This document shows positions 7,084-15,532 of a DNA stretch of 49,571 nucleotides, in pieces. A program made the translations under genes and the position numbers. The notes under the pieces were generated by a model. It ran no database searches. It was not told where the DNA came from and saw only the letters and a list, made by a program, of their open reading frames with translations. The stretch is from Cloacimonetes bacterium UBA5210 (lineage in GTDB: Bacteria; Cloacimonadota; Cloacimonadia; Cloacimonadales; Cloacimonadaceae): positions 1 to 49,571 of the forward strand of contig DHVK01000025.1 of the NCBI GenBank assembly GCA_002412625.1. Reading direction: 5' to 3'. Each line of letters starts with the position of its first letter. Within the stretch, counting starts at the first letter, position 1.

Positions 7084-9849
7084 TTAGAAGCGATAATCAA
7101 GGGAAAAGCGGATTGTATTTTCACTGTGTTCCACTCTCTCGGCATAAGTAAGCTGACCATCCAGTGCGGGATCATTGGGATCATTGTACTGGCGGATTCT
7201 GACTTCCTTATCCTGATAGGTTTTGTTGCGGAACTTGATATTCATATACATATTGTTTGAAATGCGGCTGGAGATGGCGATCCAGGCTTTAGCGCCACGT
7301 TCGCCCATGAAGTCGATCTCCATGTCTTCCCAATCCCAATGCGAGATGCCGTGGCCGTACCAATATACAAAGGAGCCCTGCAGTTTCACGCTGGGGGTGA
7401 AGTTGTGGGTGTAGTTCACGCCAATGTAATCCCCGGTCATCAGGGTTTGGGCGGCAGCCATGGTGTTATTCCCCGGTTCTGCGGTATTGGTGAGCGAGGT
7501 GTAGGGCGGGCTCAGCACCGTGTTGTAGCGATATTCCAGTTCCAGAAAATCGCGGTTCGAAAGGAAGGTGCGGATCGCCATGGTATATTCATTGGTCTTG
7601 GAGACGCCACGTTCAGCGGTATCGTCGTAACGGTTTACCTGGTTTTTGTAACGCAGTCTCATCCCCAGTTGATACAAGGGACGGAACTCCAGTTCACTCT
7701 GGAATCTGGCACTGCGTCTGCCATCGGTGAGGCGTTCCCAGAGATCCAAGTAGCTTCTGCCAACTGTAAAGTAGTTGTTGAATTTATAGCGGGTCTCGAA
7801 GTAAATCCCCTTTTCCGGTTGTGACTGGTTGCTGTTCTGGAAGATATCCGATACCAGAGGGTTGGTCAGCGCGTAGATATTCTTTTCCAGGATCGTATCG
7901 TCGAATCTCTCATGTTCAGAGAAGCTATTGCTATAGGGATTGTAGAATCCCACATCGTAATTGCGGATGAGGGTGAGGAAATACAGATTTTCGAACTGAG
8001 TGTGAGAGCTGATCAGATATGCTTTGGGGTCGTCACCAAGCTTGATATCTTCGCCGTATTTACTCAGTTCCGCGTATTCGCCCTGAATCGCGGTGTTGCC
8101 GATCACGGTCCCACCGTCAAAGCCGATCACTCTGCGGTAATCTCTGCTATAGCTATCGGTTTGAGTGGCATACATGTTTGATATTTCAGCATTCAGAGTT
8201 TTTTGAAGCTTGGGGTGATAGTAGGAATCGCGGATCAAGAGCGGTAGCAGGTCACGATAACCGGGGACCACGAAATGCGCGTCGTCATACAGGGCAGTGT
8301 ATGTGGTAAAGCCCAGTCTGGTTCCGATAATGGGGCTTACTTCCAGGTGGGTACCCCAGAGCTTTTCGCGAATCGCATCCCGGCGCGGGGCAAGGTTGAT
8401 GTATTGCATGTGATATGGTACGTAGTTTGTTCCGGAAGGGATGGATGCGGGGTACAGAGAAGCGTTCATATGCGCTTCTGCTTCCAGCATGGTATCGTTG
8501 TCAAAGGGCAGAGTAGGAGTCACAAAGGATAAGAACTTCTTTTTATTGCTCCGCACAATGCTGCCGTCGTCATATTGATAGCGGGGAATATTGCCGTCCA
8601 TGAAGTATTGATCGCCACTGGCGTCGGTAAAGACATCGTTGCCATACTCGTCCCGCATGATGTAGCTTCCATCTTCGGTGACATAGGCGATGCCGTCTTT
8701 ATCATCCTGAGAGACAAAGAAAGCAGCTCCGAATTTGGGGTTGGAGAGTTCCACCGCTGCACCTTTCAGAGAGTGCTGTTGGGTTTTGGAAAGATCCGGG
8801 GTGATGCCCATAATGCGTTTGCTAAAACCGAACCCGGTCTTACGAGCGCTGTAGAAATCCGTGTTTTCCATCACCAGACCCTCACCGTAGGTGGCTCGGT
8901 AGTGGCCAAGATACAGCTTCAGGGAAGTGTTATCAAAGCCGGGCAACTTGGTGTTTTCGTATCCGGCATAGTATTTACTGTCGTTGATGAATTCTTCGGT
9001 ATTGGTATATTGCAGACCGCTATGAGCCTTGGGAGAGTGGTTCATGATCCCGAACTTGTAGTTGTTACCATAGCGCATTCTCAGCTTCATTGTGATGTCT
9101 GGTTGCACTTGATCCAGCTCAAAATATCCCCAATAGGCTGTGCGTTTATCCTGCGGGATGGTTAGCCAGTCGTTACCAAAGTCGCTTGGCAGGAAGGGCT
9201 CGTGCAGCATGTCGGATTGGCCTTCTTCATAATAGCGGGTATAGTATTGAATCTGGGCGTCAAACATCAGTCTGTTCTTCACCGGGGGTTCTCTGTAATA
9301 TACATAGTTGCGCAGATTTGTGTAGCCGTAGTAGGACAAGCCAAGAGTGTTGCGGAGGTCTCTGTTATCCGCAATCGTATCCCCTCTGGCCACTCTTCTC
9401 AGGATCGCCGCCGCGTCCACCGCGGAAACATTCGGCAGACTCACAAAGTCATTAAAATGCATGCGGTTAACGTTTTGAGGAGTCATCAGGAAATCTTCCC
9501 AGACGTCTGCCATGCCTTCGGAAGCTCCTTCGTTACTATCCAATCTCTCAATCAGATAGCGGATTTCTTCGCGGCGCAGGGCAACGTCGTCCGTTTCCGT
9601 GAATAGTGAAACCACCACCAGTGGTTTCAGTTTGTTCATTGTGCGCTGATCTATGGAAGGAATATCACGAAGATCAAAGATGCTTTCGTAGATCTTCACG
9701 AAGGTCCTGTAATCATAGATGTCCCGCGCTTGCGCTTCCGTGATTGGAAGCTGCTTTAGTTCGCTCAAGTTGGCAGTGTTCAGATCCACCTTGGCGGCCA
9801 ATAGCCCCGCAAAAATCAGGGCAAGGAACATCAAAAAGAGCTTTTTCAT
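7084..9849 (-). CDS. helix-hairpin-helix domain fused to an outer-membrane beta-barrel
   Basis: The 921-residue protein starts at 9849 with AAGGAA upstream. It has a signal peptide (1-19, ending LLAA). Next come two helix-hairpin-helix units: VDLNTANLSELKQLPITEAQ (20-39), which is the ComEA/PulK-like pattern, and a second around residues 110-165 (LMTPQNVNRMHFNDFVSLPN, then DAAAILRRV). From about residue 190 to the end the protein is made of many amphipathic beta strands rich in Tyr, with a C-terminal SLDYRF that fits an outer-membrane barrel. HHH units in ComEA bind double-stranded DNA in the periplasm; in GspK-like proteins they mediate protein contacts. Proteins of this layout are annotated in FCB-group genomes without a known function. 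It is first in the operon with a PorV-like barrel, a nucleotidase and a flavodoxin. Confidence 0.82.
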   Translation of the reverse strand: MKKLFLMFLALIFAGLLAAKVDLNTANLSELKQLPITEAQARDIYDYRTFVKIYESIFDLRDIPSIDQRTMNKLKPLVVVSLFTETDDVALRREEIRYLIERLDSNEGASEGMADVWEDFLMTPQNVNRMHFNDFVSLPNVSAVDAAAILRRVARGDTIADNRDLRNTLGLSYYGYTNLRNYVYYREPPVKNRLMFDAQIQYYTRYYEEGQSDMLHEPFLPSDFGNDWLTIPQDKRTAYWGYFELDQVQPDITMKLRMRYGNNYKFGIMNHSPKAHSGLQYTNTEEFINDSKYYAGYENTKLPGFDNTSLKLYLGHYRATYGEGLVMENTDFYSARKTGFGFSKRIMGITPDLSKTQQHSLKGAAVELSNPKFGAAFFVSQDDKDGIAYVTEDGSYIMRDEYGNDVFTDASGDQYFMDGNIPRYQYDDGSIVRSNKKKFLSFVTPTLPFDNDTMLEAEAHMNASLYPASIPSGTNYVPYHMQYINLAPRRDAIREKLWGTHLEVSPIIGTRLGFTTYTALYDDAHFVVPGYRDLLPLLIRDSYYHPKLQKTLNAEISNMYATQTDSYSRDYRRVIGFDGGTVIGNTAIQGEYAELSKYGEDIKLGDDPKAYLISSHTQFENLYFLTLIRNYDVGFYNPYSNSFSEHERFDDTILEKNIYALTNPLVSDIFQNSNQSQPEKGIYFETRYKFNNYFTVGRSYLDLWERLTDGRRSARFQSELEFRPLYQLGMRLRYKNQVNRYDDTAERGVSKTNEYTMAIRTFLSNRDFLELEYRYNTVLSPPYTSLTNTAEPGNNTMAAAQTLMTGDYIGVNYTHNFTPSVKLQGSFVYWYGHGISHWDWEDMEIDFMGERGAKAWIAISSRISNNMYMNIKFRNKTYQDKEVRIRQYNDPNDPALDGQLTYAERVEHSENTIRFSLDYRF

Positions 9850-10157
9850 CGCGTTTCCTTATGCTTATATGCTGTTTCAAAATTCTTCATACTTTTTCCT
9901 AATCTAACCGGATTTGACTCCGAATGCACACTCTAAAATTCGCATCGAATCTGTAAAGAAGTTTTTTTCTTTCCATATACGCCACGCTGAGGGGATGATT
10001 GACGGGTCGCCGCCCTTGGCTTCGGTTAGCCTCTTTCTGCCTGCGGAAAGCGTGAGAGCCAGCCCTTATCTTGCCACTCTTGCGGAAAAACTTATATTTT
10101 GCCCGAAGAATGGAACAAATATTGCTCCCACAGCATGCAAGTCCCAAGGAGGCTATC
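9850..10157. other. divergent intergenic region between the HHH-barrel and VWA genes
   Basis: This 308-base gap must hold promoters for both directions. Toward the plus-strand VWA gene there is a reasonable sigma-70-like promoter (10071-10098, listed separately). Toward the minus strand I see no convincing -35/-10 pair. No tRNA or open frame of note. Confidence 0.5.
10071..10098 (+). promoter_or_regulatory. candidate promoter of the VWA gene pair
   Basis: TTGCCA (10071-10076), a 16-base spacer, then TATATT (10093-10098). Transcription would start near 10105, about 50 bases ahead of the ATG at 10158. Confidence 0.45.
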
Positions 10158-12617
10158 ATGAAAAGAAGATTGCTGTATCTCACGCTATTGTTTATGGCTC
10201 TCGGCTCCCTGCTAAATGCCGGGCAAGAGAAAGTTTTTGCAAAGGGTAAGTTTGAAGTTTTTACTCAGCCTGGCCATCATCGCTCCAAACTGGAGCAAAA
10301 GTCATCTGCCGCACAGCGCAATACGGTCTGGACAAACGATTGTGAAAGCGATACCGGCTGGGCTTTGGAAGCAGGCTGGGAGGTGGGCGCTCCGCTGTTG
10401 GGGCCCGACTGTGTTCCTCAGGGCAACCACTGTTTGGCTACTAATCTGGATGGGTTCTACAACAATAGCGCCAATATCCACGCCAAAAGTGCAATGATTC
10501 AGCTTCCCGCCGCCAGTTACATTGAACTCAATTTTCAGGAGTATTTCGAACTGGAAAGCAATTGGGATTTCGCCTATGTGGAAGTGCTGAGTTACGGCAG
10601 CAGCTATCGTCTGGATGCCAGAACCGGCACCAGCGGTGGCCAATACCGAAACACTTCCCTCAACCTGAGCCAGTTTCAGGAGCACAGCATCCAGTTGGTT
10701 TTCCGCTTAACATCTGATGAATCTGTACCCGGAGCGGGATGGTATATTGATGATATCAGTATCACCACTGTAGCTCCGCTGCCTTTGGATCTGCAGATCT
10801 CGGGAATCAACCACAACTATCATCCCTCCATCTATCTAACGGCTACGGTAAACTCCCCGCAAGGGATGATCACCGATCTCACCACAGCCAATTTCACCGT
10901 GCAGGAAAACAGCATTGTGCAGAATAACTTCTTCGCTGTGGTCAGCCCGGATGATACGGAACAAAGCTCTGCCACCGATATCGTGTTTGTTTTGGATGTA
11001 ACCGGCAGTATGTCTGAAGAGATTAATGCTGTACGCTCAAATATGATGAACTTCATGAATCAATTACAAGCCGATAACATCGATTACCGGATCGGCTTTG
11101 TAGTATTTGGCGATATCGTATATGTGTACAACCAATACAATTTCTACTCGAATTTCACTCAGATCATGGGGATAATCAACAATATCACCTTGGGGGAAAA
11201 TGGTATTGGTTACGGAGGGGATGCTCCGGAAAACCAGTTTGGTGCAATGGCTGAGGCAGCACTGTTTCAATGGCGTCCGGGGGCTTCGCGAGTGATGATA
11301 ATGCTTACTGATGCTCCTTCGCATCAAGCAGATTCGGTAACGCAATGGACAGCCGGTGATCTCCTGGCAGAACGCCTTTTACCAAACAACATCATCGTAT
11401 TCCCGGTGTTTGACGTAAGTAACCCTACGTCCATGGATCAGTATCTGCCCATTGCCGAACAGACCAATCCCAACGGCAGCTATTTTAACATCTACGATAA
11501 TTTCAATAGTATCATCAATCAAATTGGTGCGTTCATCTCGTCTTTGTACACCGTGCACTACGTTTCACAAGTGCCGTTTGAGGACCCCATTACACGCATG
11601 GTCACCTTGCAGGTAAATGAGGCAAATGAGCAATCCATTGCCTATGCTTTTTACATCCCCGGCATCTCCCCCACAATCCGGCGTAGCGAAACACTGGAGC
11701 TTTTGGACGGGACATCAGTTGCCGCCAGCTCAAGCATCACCTTTGATGTGGTCCTTCGGGACAGGCTGGCCCCGGGTATTCAAAGCAAATTGCTGAATTG
11801 GCGAAGAATCGGCCAAAGTGAGTTCCAAACCATCACTCTTCAACAAACTCAGGATGATCACTATCAGGCCATCCTGCCGTCCACCGAAGTGTTTGGGACG
11901 GGAATTGAATATTTCTTCCTGGCCTCAGATGGACAAAGCACTACTACCCTGCCCAGCTCAACCCCGCAATTATGCCCCTTTTACATTGCGATCAACCCCA
12001 ATGCCCACGCCCAATTCAGCAGTGTAACCGCTGTTTACACTGCGCACAGCAACTTCAGTATCAGCCTGAATTGCTCAAGTCCTGAAAGCCGCAACCTGAA
12101 ACTGTTCTATCGCCCCATGGGTTCCTTGGTTTATCGCAACATCGCGATGACCCCAAGCGGCAGCAATGCTTACCATGCCACGATCAGCGAAGATCTGGGG
12201 GAACTCGGCGTGCAGTACTACTTGCTGGCTACCCAGAATAATCAGCTTTGCACATACTACGGAGATTATGACCAAGGCAAGTTTGTCGGTCCGGCAACGG
12301 TGCATGAACCGGATGTTCCTCCCTCGGGCTCAATCAGCACCGGCAAAGTGTTCCCCAATCCCGTAGCTGCTTCCGGCAGTGCCAATACCATTATCGGCTT
12401 TGAACTGAAGGACGAGCAATTGGTGAATATCGAGATCTTCAACATCAAAGGCCAGAAGATCAAAACTCTGGCGCACAAGAAGATGTCCAAGGGATCCCAA
12501 CAGGTTTATTGGGACTGCACAGATTCCAGCACCCAAAAAGTGAGCAGCGGTATCTATTTGTACCGGATATCCGGTAAAGACATGGCTCTCTCTGGAAAGA
12601 TCCTGGTCAGCAAATAG
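10158..12617 (+). CDS. secreted von Willebrand A domain protein with C-terminal sorting domain
   Basis: The start is placed at 10158, 29 codons inside the longest frame, because AAGGAGG precedes it and the protein then begins with a clean signal peptide (MKRRLLYLTLLFMALGSLLNA). About 819 residues. After the signal comes a jelly-roll-like domain rich in Trp and Gly (about 50-190, ending AGWYIDDISI), as in MAM or immune-inhibitor-A type modules. A VWA domain follows with an intact metal site, DVTGSMS from residue 280 and LTDAPS further on. Then come beta-sandwich repeats and a C-terminal domain (from about 735) starting VFPNPVA and ending SGKILVSK. This is the FlgD-fold, type IX-style sorting domain that sends proteins to the cell surface. 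VWA domains bind ligands, so a surface adhesin or matrix-binding role is likely. The next gene follows after 9 bases. Confidence 0.88.
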   Translation: MKRRLLYLTLLFMALGSLLNAGQEKVFAKGKFEVFTQPGHHRSKLEQKSSAAQRNTVWTNDCESDTGWALEAGWEVGAPLLGPDCVPQGNHCLATNLDGFYNNSANIHAKSAMIQLPAASYIELNFQEYFELESNWDFAYVEVLSYGSSYRLDARTGTSGGQYRNTSLNLSQFQEHSIQLVFRLTSDESVPGAGWYIDDISITTVAPLPLDLQISGINHNYHPSIYLTATVNSPQGMITDLTTANFTVQENSIVQNNFFAVVSPDDTEQSSATDIVFVLDVTGSMSEEINAVRSNMMNFMNQLQADNIDYRIGFVVFGDIVYVYNQYNFYSNFTQIMGIINNITLGENGIGYGGDAPENQFGAMAEAALFQWRPGASRVMIMLTDAPSHQADSVTQWTAGDLLAERLLPNNIIVFPVFDVSNPTSMDQYLPIAEQTNPNGSYFNIYDNFNSIINQIGAFISSLYTVHYVSQVPFEDPITRMVTLQVNEANEQSIAYAFYIPGISPTIRRSETLELLDGTSVAASSSITFDVVLRDRLAPGIQSKLLNWRRIGQSEFQTITLQQTQDDHYQAILPSTEVFGTGIEYFFLASDGQSTTTLPSSTPQLCPFYIAINPNAHAQFSSVTAVYTAHSNFSISLNCSSPESRNLKLFYRPMGSLVYRNIAMTPSGSNAYHATISEDLGELGVQYYLLATQNNQLCTYYGDYDQGKFVGPATVHEPDVPPSGSISTGKVFPNPVAASGSANTIIGFELKDEQLVNIEIFNIKGQKIKTLAHKKMSKGSQQVYWDCTDSSTQKVSSGIYLYRISGKDMALSGKILVSK

Positions 12618-12626
12618 GAGGGGACC

Positions 12627-14711
12627 ATGAAAAAGATATTATTCTCGCTTATCATCACACTTTTCGCGTTGCAGCTTTTTGCCGGAGGCATCTTGATTAA
12701 AAATGCCGTGGAAGGATCATTTATTGGGCTTCATGATTTAGCTGTGAATGTCGAAATTACGAATCAGGTAGCCATCACTACCTTCACCGCCAGCTTCATC
12801 AATACCGGCAACAGCGCCACCGCCACTACTTTTGCTTTTCCCATGCACGAAGAAGCAAGCTCCACCGGCCTGTCCTGGTATATAAACGGAAGCTGGCATG
12901 ATGCGATCATCTCTCCCGGCGCCCAGGATCCGGTGAACCCTCCAGACACTGTAATCCACCCTCTCATAGACTCCTACCTGGGCAAAAGCCCCTTAGTCTT
13001 TGGGATCACGGAACAGCTTTCCGTACTGGATACTTTGGCAATTCAAGTGCATTATGTGGAGCTGCTGAAGTATCAGGATGGGATGGTAAACTACTCTTTT
13101 CCGCTGAACTACCGTTACCTGAGCAATCCTGGCCTGGAAACCCTGCAAGTAAGCATACATGTAGGTGGTGGCCGAAATGTCACCAGTCTCAATCTGCCGA
13201 ATTTCCCCATGGCAGAAGTAAGCTTGCTGAATGGTGAAGCAAGCGCGGATTTCAGTTTGAGCAACTTTGCCCCCAACCAAAACATTGATCTTAGCTATGG
13301 CCTGGCCATGGAAAACTTGGGCGCCATTACCTTCAGTTCCTTCGTGGAAAGTGAGTTCGTGCCTGATGAACTGGGCGATGGCTTCTTCCTTTCGGTGGTG
13401 GAGCCTGCACCCAGCGTGGATGTGATTCAGAAATATTTCACCTTTGTGATGGACCGTTCTGCCCTGATGCATGGCGCTTCCTTGGTTCAGGCCAAGCTTG
13501 CCGCCAGCTATATGATCAGCAACCTGAACCAGGGCGACTATTTTAACATTGTGGATTTTAACACAGTGGCAAATACTTTTGCCCTGAATCATGTGCCCTA
13601 CAACACTGCCAACCGGGATCTTGCCCTTAGCTATATCGACAATTTCGAAGCTTCGGGAATGTGTAACATCTCCGGGGCCTTCGATACTTCCATTCCCCAA
13701 TTTGCCGGTGCTCCCGCCAATGTGGCCAACATCATTGTCTTCCTCAGTAAAGGCGTAGCAAATGTGGGCATCCAGGATACCAATGCCCTGATCGCGCACG
13801 TGGATAATCTGGTAAATGCCACAGGCAGAATGCTCAATATCTTTTGCTTTGGAGTGGGGACCGATGTAAATGCCATCCTGCTCTCCCAGATCTCAGCAGC
13901 TCATGGAGGAACAGCCACGTGGGTGGGAATCAGTGATCTAAGTAGTATCCTGATCGATTTCTATAACAAAATCCGCAATCCCGTCTTGCTGAATCCCAGC
14001 CTTACGATAGACCAAACCGGTGGCCTGGTTCTCGAAGTATATCCCGCGAGCATCCCCAATCTCTATTTGGGGACTCAAATGCTCTTGTGTGGCAGATACC
14101 CGGCAGGTACCACCAGCATCACCTTCGAAATCGAGGGGAACGCTTTGGGTAGCATGCAAAACTACCATTTCAAAAGCGATCTCAGTCCCGAACCCGTGGC
14201 GCAAAACGTGTTTCTGATGAAGATTTGGGCCAAGATGAAGATTGATCACCTGATGGCATTTTACAATACGCTGGATCCAAACTCACCGCAAGCCATCGCT
14301 TTGAAACAGGAGATTATTGATCTCAGCATTGCCTATGGCGTGCTCTGCAAATTTACCAGCTTCGCCAATGACGATCCCGGGACGGGGAGTGAAGACGATG
14401 CGATCCCGGAAAGCTCCAGCCCGACTCTGGTGTTTCAGCTCTCCGGGAACTATCCCAATCCCTTCAATCCTTCTACCAATATCCGCTTTGAACTGAAACA
14501 GAAAACCAGCGAGCTCTTCATTCTCAAGATCTTCAATGCCAAAGGCCAATTGGTGAGAATTATCCGCCTCTGGGCGCAAGAGCCCGGCCTCTATACCATC
14601 CCTTGGGACGGTTTGGACAGCAATTCCGCGCTGGTCTCCAGCGGTGTATATTACTATACCCTACAGAACGGGGCACACAAACAAAGCGGGAAAATGCTGT
14701 TGTTGAAATAA
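12627..14711 (+). CDS. secreted VIT-VWA protein with C-terminal sorting domain
   Basis: The 694-residue protein starts with a signal peptide (about 1-19) and has AGGAGGG upstream of the ATG. An N-terminal VIT domain (about 25-150), as in inter-alpha-trypsin-inhibitor heavy chains, is followed by a VWA domain (about 265-450). The VWA metal site is degenerate: DRSALM replaces the usual DxSGSM, and the second-motif Asp is lacking (FLSKGVAN where FLTDG is expected). It may therefore not bind a metal. The C-terminal 80 residues begin YPNPFNPSTNIRFEL and end SGKMLLLK, a type IX-style sorting domain better matched to consensus than that of the preceding gene. The two genes are 9 bases apart and clearly co-transcribed, so two VWA proteins are exported together. 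A heteromeric surface adhesin is one reading. Confidence 0.88.
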   Translation: MKKILFSLIITLFALQLFAGGILIKNAVEGSFIGLHDLAVNVEITNQVAITTFTASFINTGNSATATTFAFPMHEEASSTGLSWYINGSWHDAIISPGAQDPVNPPDTVIHPLIDSYLGKSPLVFGITEQLSVLDTLAIQVHYVELLKYQDGMVNYSFPLNYRYLSNPGLETLQVSIHVGGGRNVTSLNLPNFPMAEVSLLNGEASADFSLSNFAPNQNIDLSYGLAMENLGAITFSSFVESEFVPDELGDGFFLSVVEPAPSVDVIQKYFTFVMDRSALMHGASLVQAKLAASYMISNLNQGDYFNIVDFNTVANTFALNHVPYNTANRDLALSYIDNFEASGMCNISGAFDTSIPQFAGAPANVANIIVFLSKGVANVGIQDTNALIAHVDNLVNATGRMLNIFCFGVGTDVNAILLSQISAAHGGTATWVGISDLSSILIDFYNKIRNPVLLNPSLTIDQTGGLVLEVYPASIPNLYLGTQMLLCGRYPAGTTSITFEIEGNALGSMQNYHFKSDLSPEPVAQNVFLMKIWAKMKIDHLMAFYNTLDPNSPQAIALKQEIIDLSIAYGVLCKFTSFANDDPGTGSEDDAIPESSSPTLVFQLSGNYPNPFNPSTNIRFELKQKTSELFILKIFNAKGQLVRIIRLWAQEPGLYTIPWDGLDSNSALVSSGVYYYTLQNGAHKQSGKMLLLK

Positions 14712-14712
14712 A

Positions 14713-14838
14713 GTAGCGTAGGATTCCGATCCTACAGAAAGATAACGTAGCGTAGGATTCCGATCCTACAGAAAACTACCGTAGCGTAGGTTTCCGATCC
14801 TACAGAAAATACAACGTAGCGTAGGTTTCCGATCCTAC
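14713..14838 (+). repeat. four tandem copies of a 25-base hairpin unit
   Basis: Units start at 14713, 14747, 14781 and 14816 (period 34, 34, 35). Each contains GTAGCGTAGG(A/T)TTCCGATCC followed by TACAG, or TACGA in the last. In the first two units GTAGGAT pairs perfectly with ATCCTAC around a TCCG loop; units three and four have an A-to-T change giving one T-T mismatch. The separators are only 9-11 bases. The array sits between the stop codon of the VIT-VWA gene and its terminator, so it is in the mRNA 3' end. Confidence 0.85.
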
Positions 14839-14843
14839 GAGCT

Positions 14844-14876
14844 TGGGGCGGACTTCGATTCGCCCCATTTTCTTGT
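14844..14876 (+). terminator. terminator after the VWA gene pair
   Basis: TGGGGCG (14844-14850) pairs with CGCCCCA (14861-14867), extended by G-T and A-T pairs around a short CTTCGA loop, then TTTTCTTGTT. Confidence 0.8.
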
Positions 14877-15532
14877 TCAACACAGTTCGGGTTTGCGCTC
14901 TCTGTAGCGCCCTCATGAACTCGCTAGTCCAAAGAGTCATTGTAGATGCGGCTTTTAGCCGCACTATTCAACCCAAATCATGTATTGGAGTTGAAGCCAC
15001 CTTTTGTATCTATTTCTTTCGAAAGAACTTAACCGGTGGTTTGAAATCAGGCAATGCATAGCTGGGGATATCTTTGGCCACGGGATTTATTGGCAATACA
15101 TAGCTGGGATCTATCTAACAGAAAAACGTTTCGGGACAAACGAGATCCAATCAGCAACGGCATTCTTGCTTTGGTCATGCAATTGTCCTTGAGCTGATTT
15201 CAAGCTGAAATCAAGCTATCCCCACAGCAGGATTACAGCTTAATAACTACTCTGTGACAGCTTAACCGGCAGTGCGGCAGTGCGGCGTTGCAGCCGATAG
15301 ATATCTTTTAGATATGGCGCATTCTTGTCAGAATAAAGAAGCACTCATATTTCTTAGACTGATTTCTAGTTCTGTTTCGCTCCTAAGAATGATTAGCAGG
15401 GTTCCTATGATTATGAGAAAAAAGAGATTGACAGTTATCAAATCTCGCTGTGAATGGAGCTGAAATATTATTCTGGGTAGTTTCACGATAACCGAAGCTG
15501 AGAATTGACTCCAGTTTAGTAGAGAGGAATCA
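14877..15532. other. gene-free leader of the restriction operon with small hairpins
   Basis: About 650 bases without a credible gene. It holds three small perfect hairpins with three-base loops: TGCGGCT-TTT-AGCCGCA (14947-14963), TGATTTCA-AGC-TGAAATCA (15195-15213) and ATATCT-TTT-AGATAT (15301-15315). It also holds the palindromic repeat listed at 14972, and TTCTTAG/CTAAGAA (15351-15357 and 15383-15389). A TTGACA at 15428-15433 is a possible -35 box, but the matching -10 (TGAATG) is poor, so I do not call a promoter. Confidence 0.5.
14972..15061. repeat. dispersed palindromic repeat, copy A
   Basis: About 90 bases, closely matched by copy B at 32208-32296. Shared blocks include CCCAAATCA, TGGAGTT, AAGCCACC, CGGTGGTTT and ATCAGGCAATGCATAG. 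The two ends are roughly complementary (TGTATTGG...GCAATGCA and AAGCCACC...CCGGTGGTTT), so the element can fold on itself like a REP or MITE. Confidence 0.7.

Noticed and set aside
14713..14838. Possible CRISPR array
   Set aside because: The separators are only 9-11 bases and similar to each other; there are no unique spacers of CRISPR length and no cas genes.
14843..15061. 72-codon frame between the VWA pair and hsdR
   Set aside because: It runs through a terminator and a palindromic repeat, with no ribosome site.
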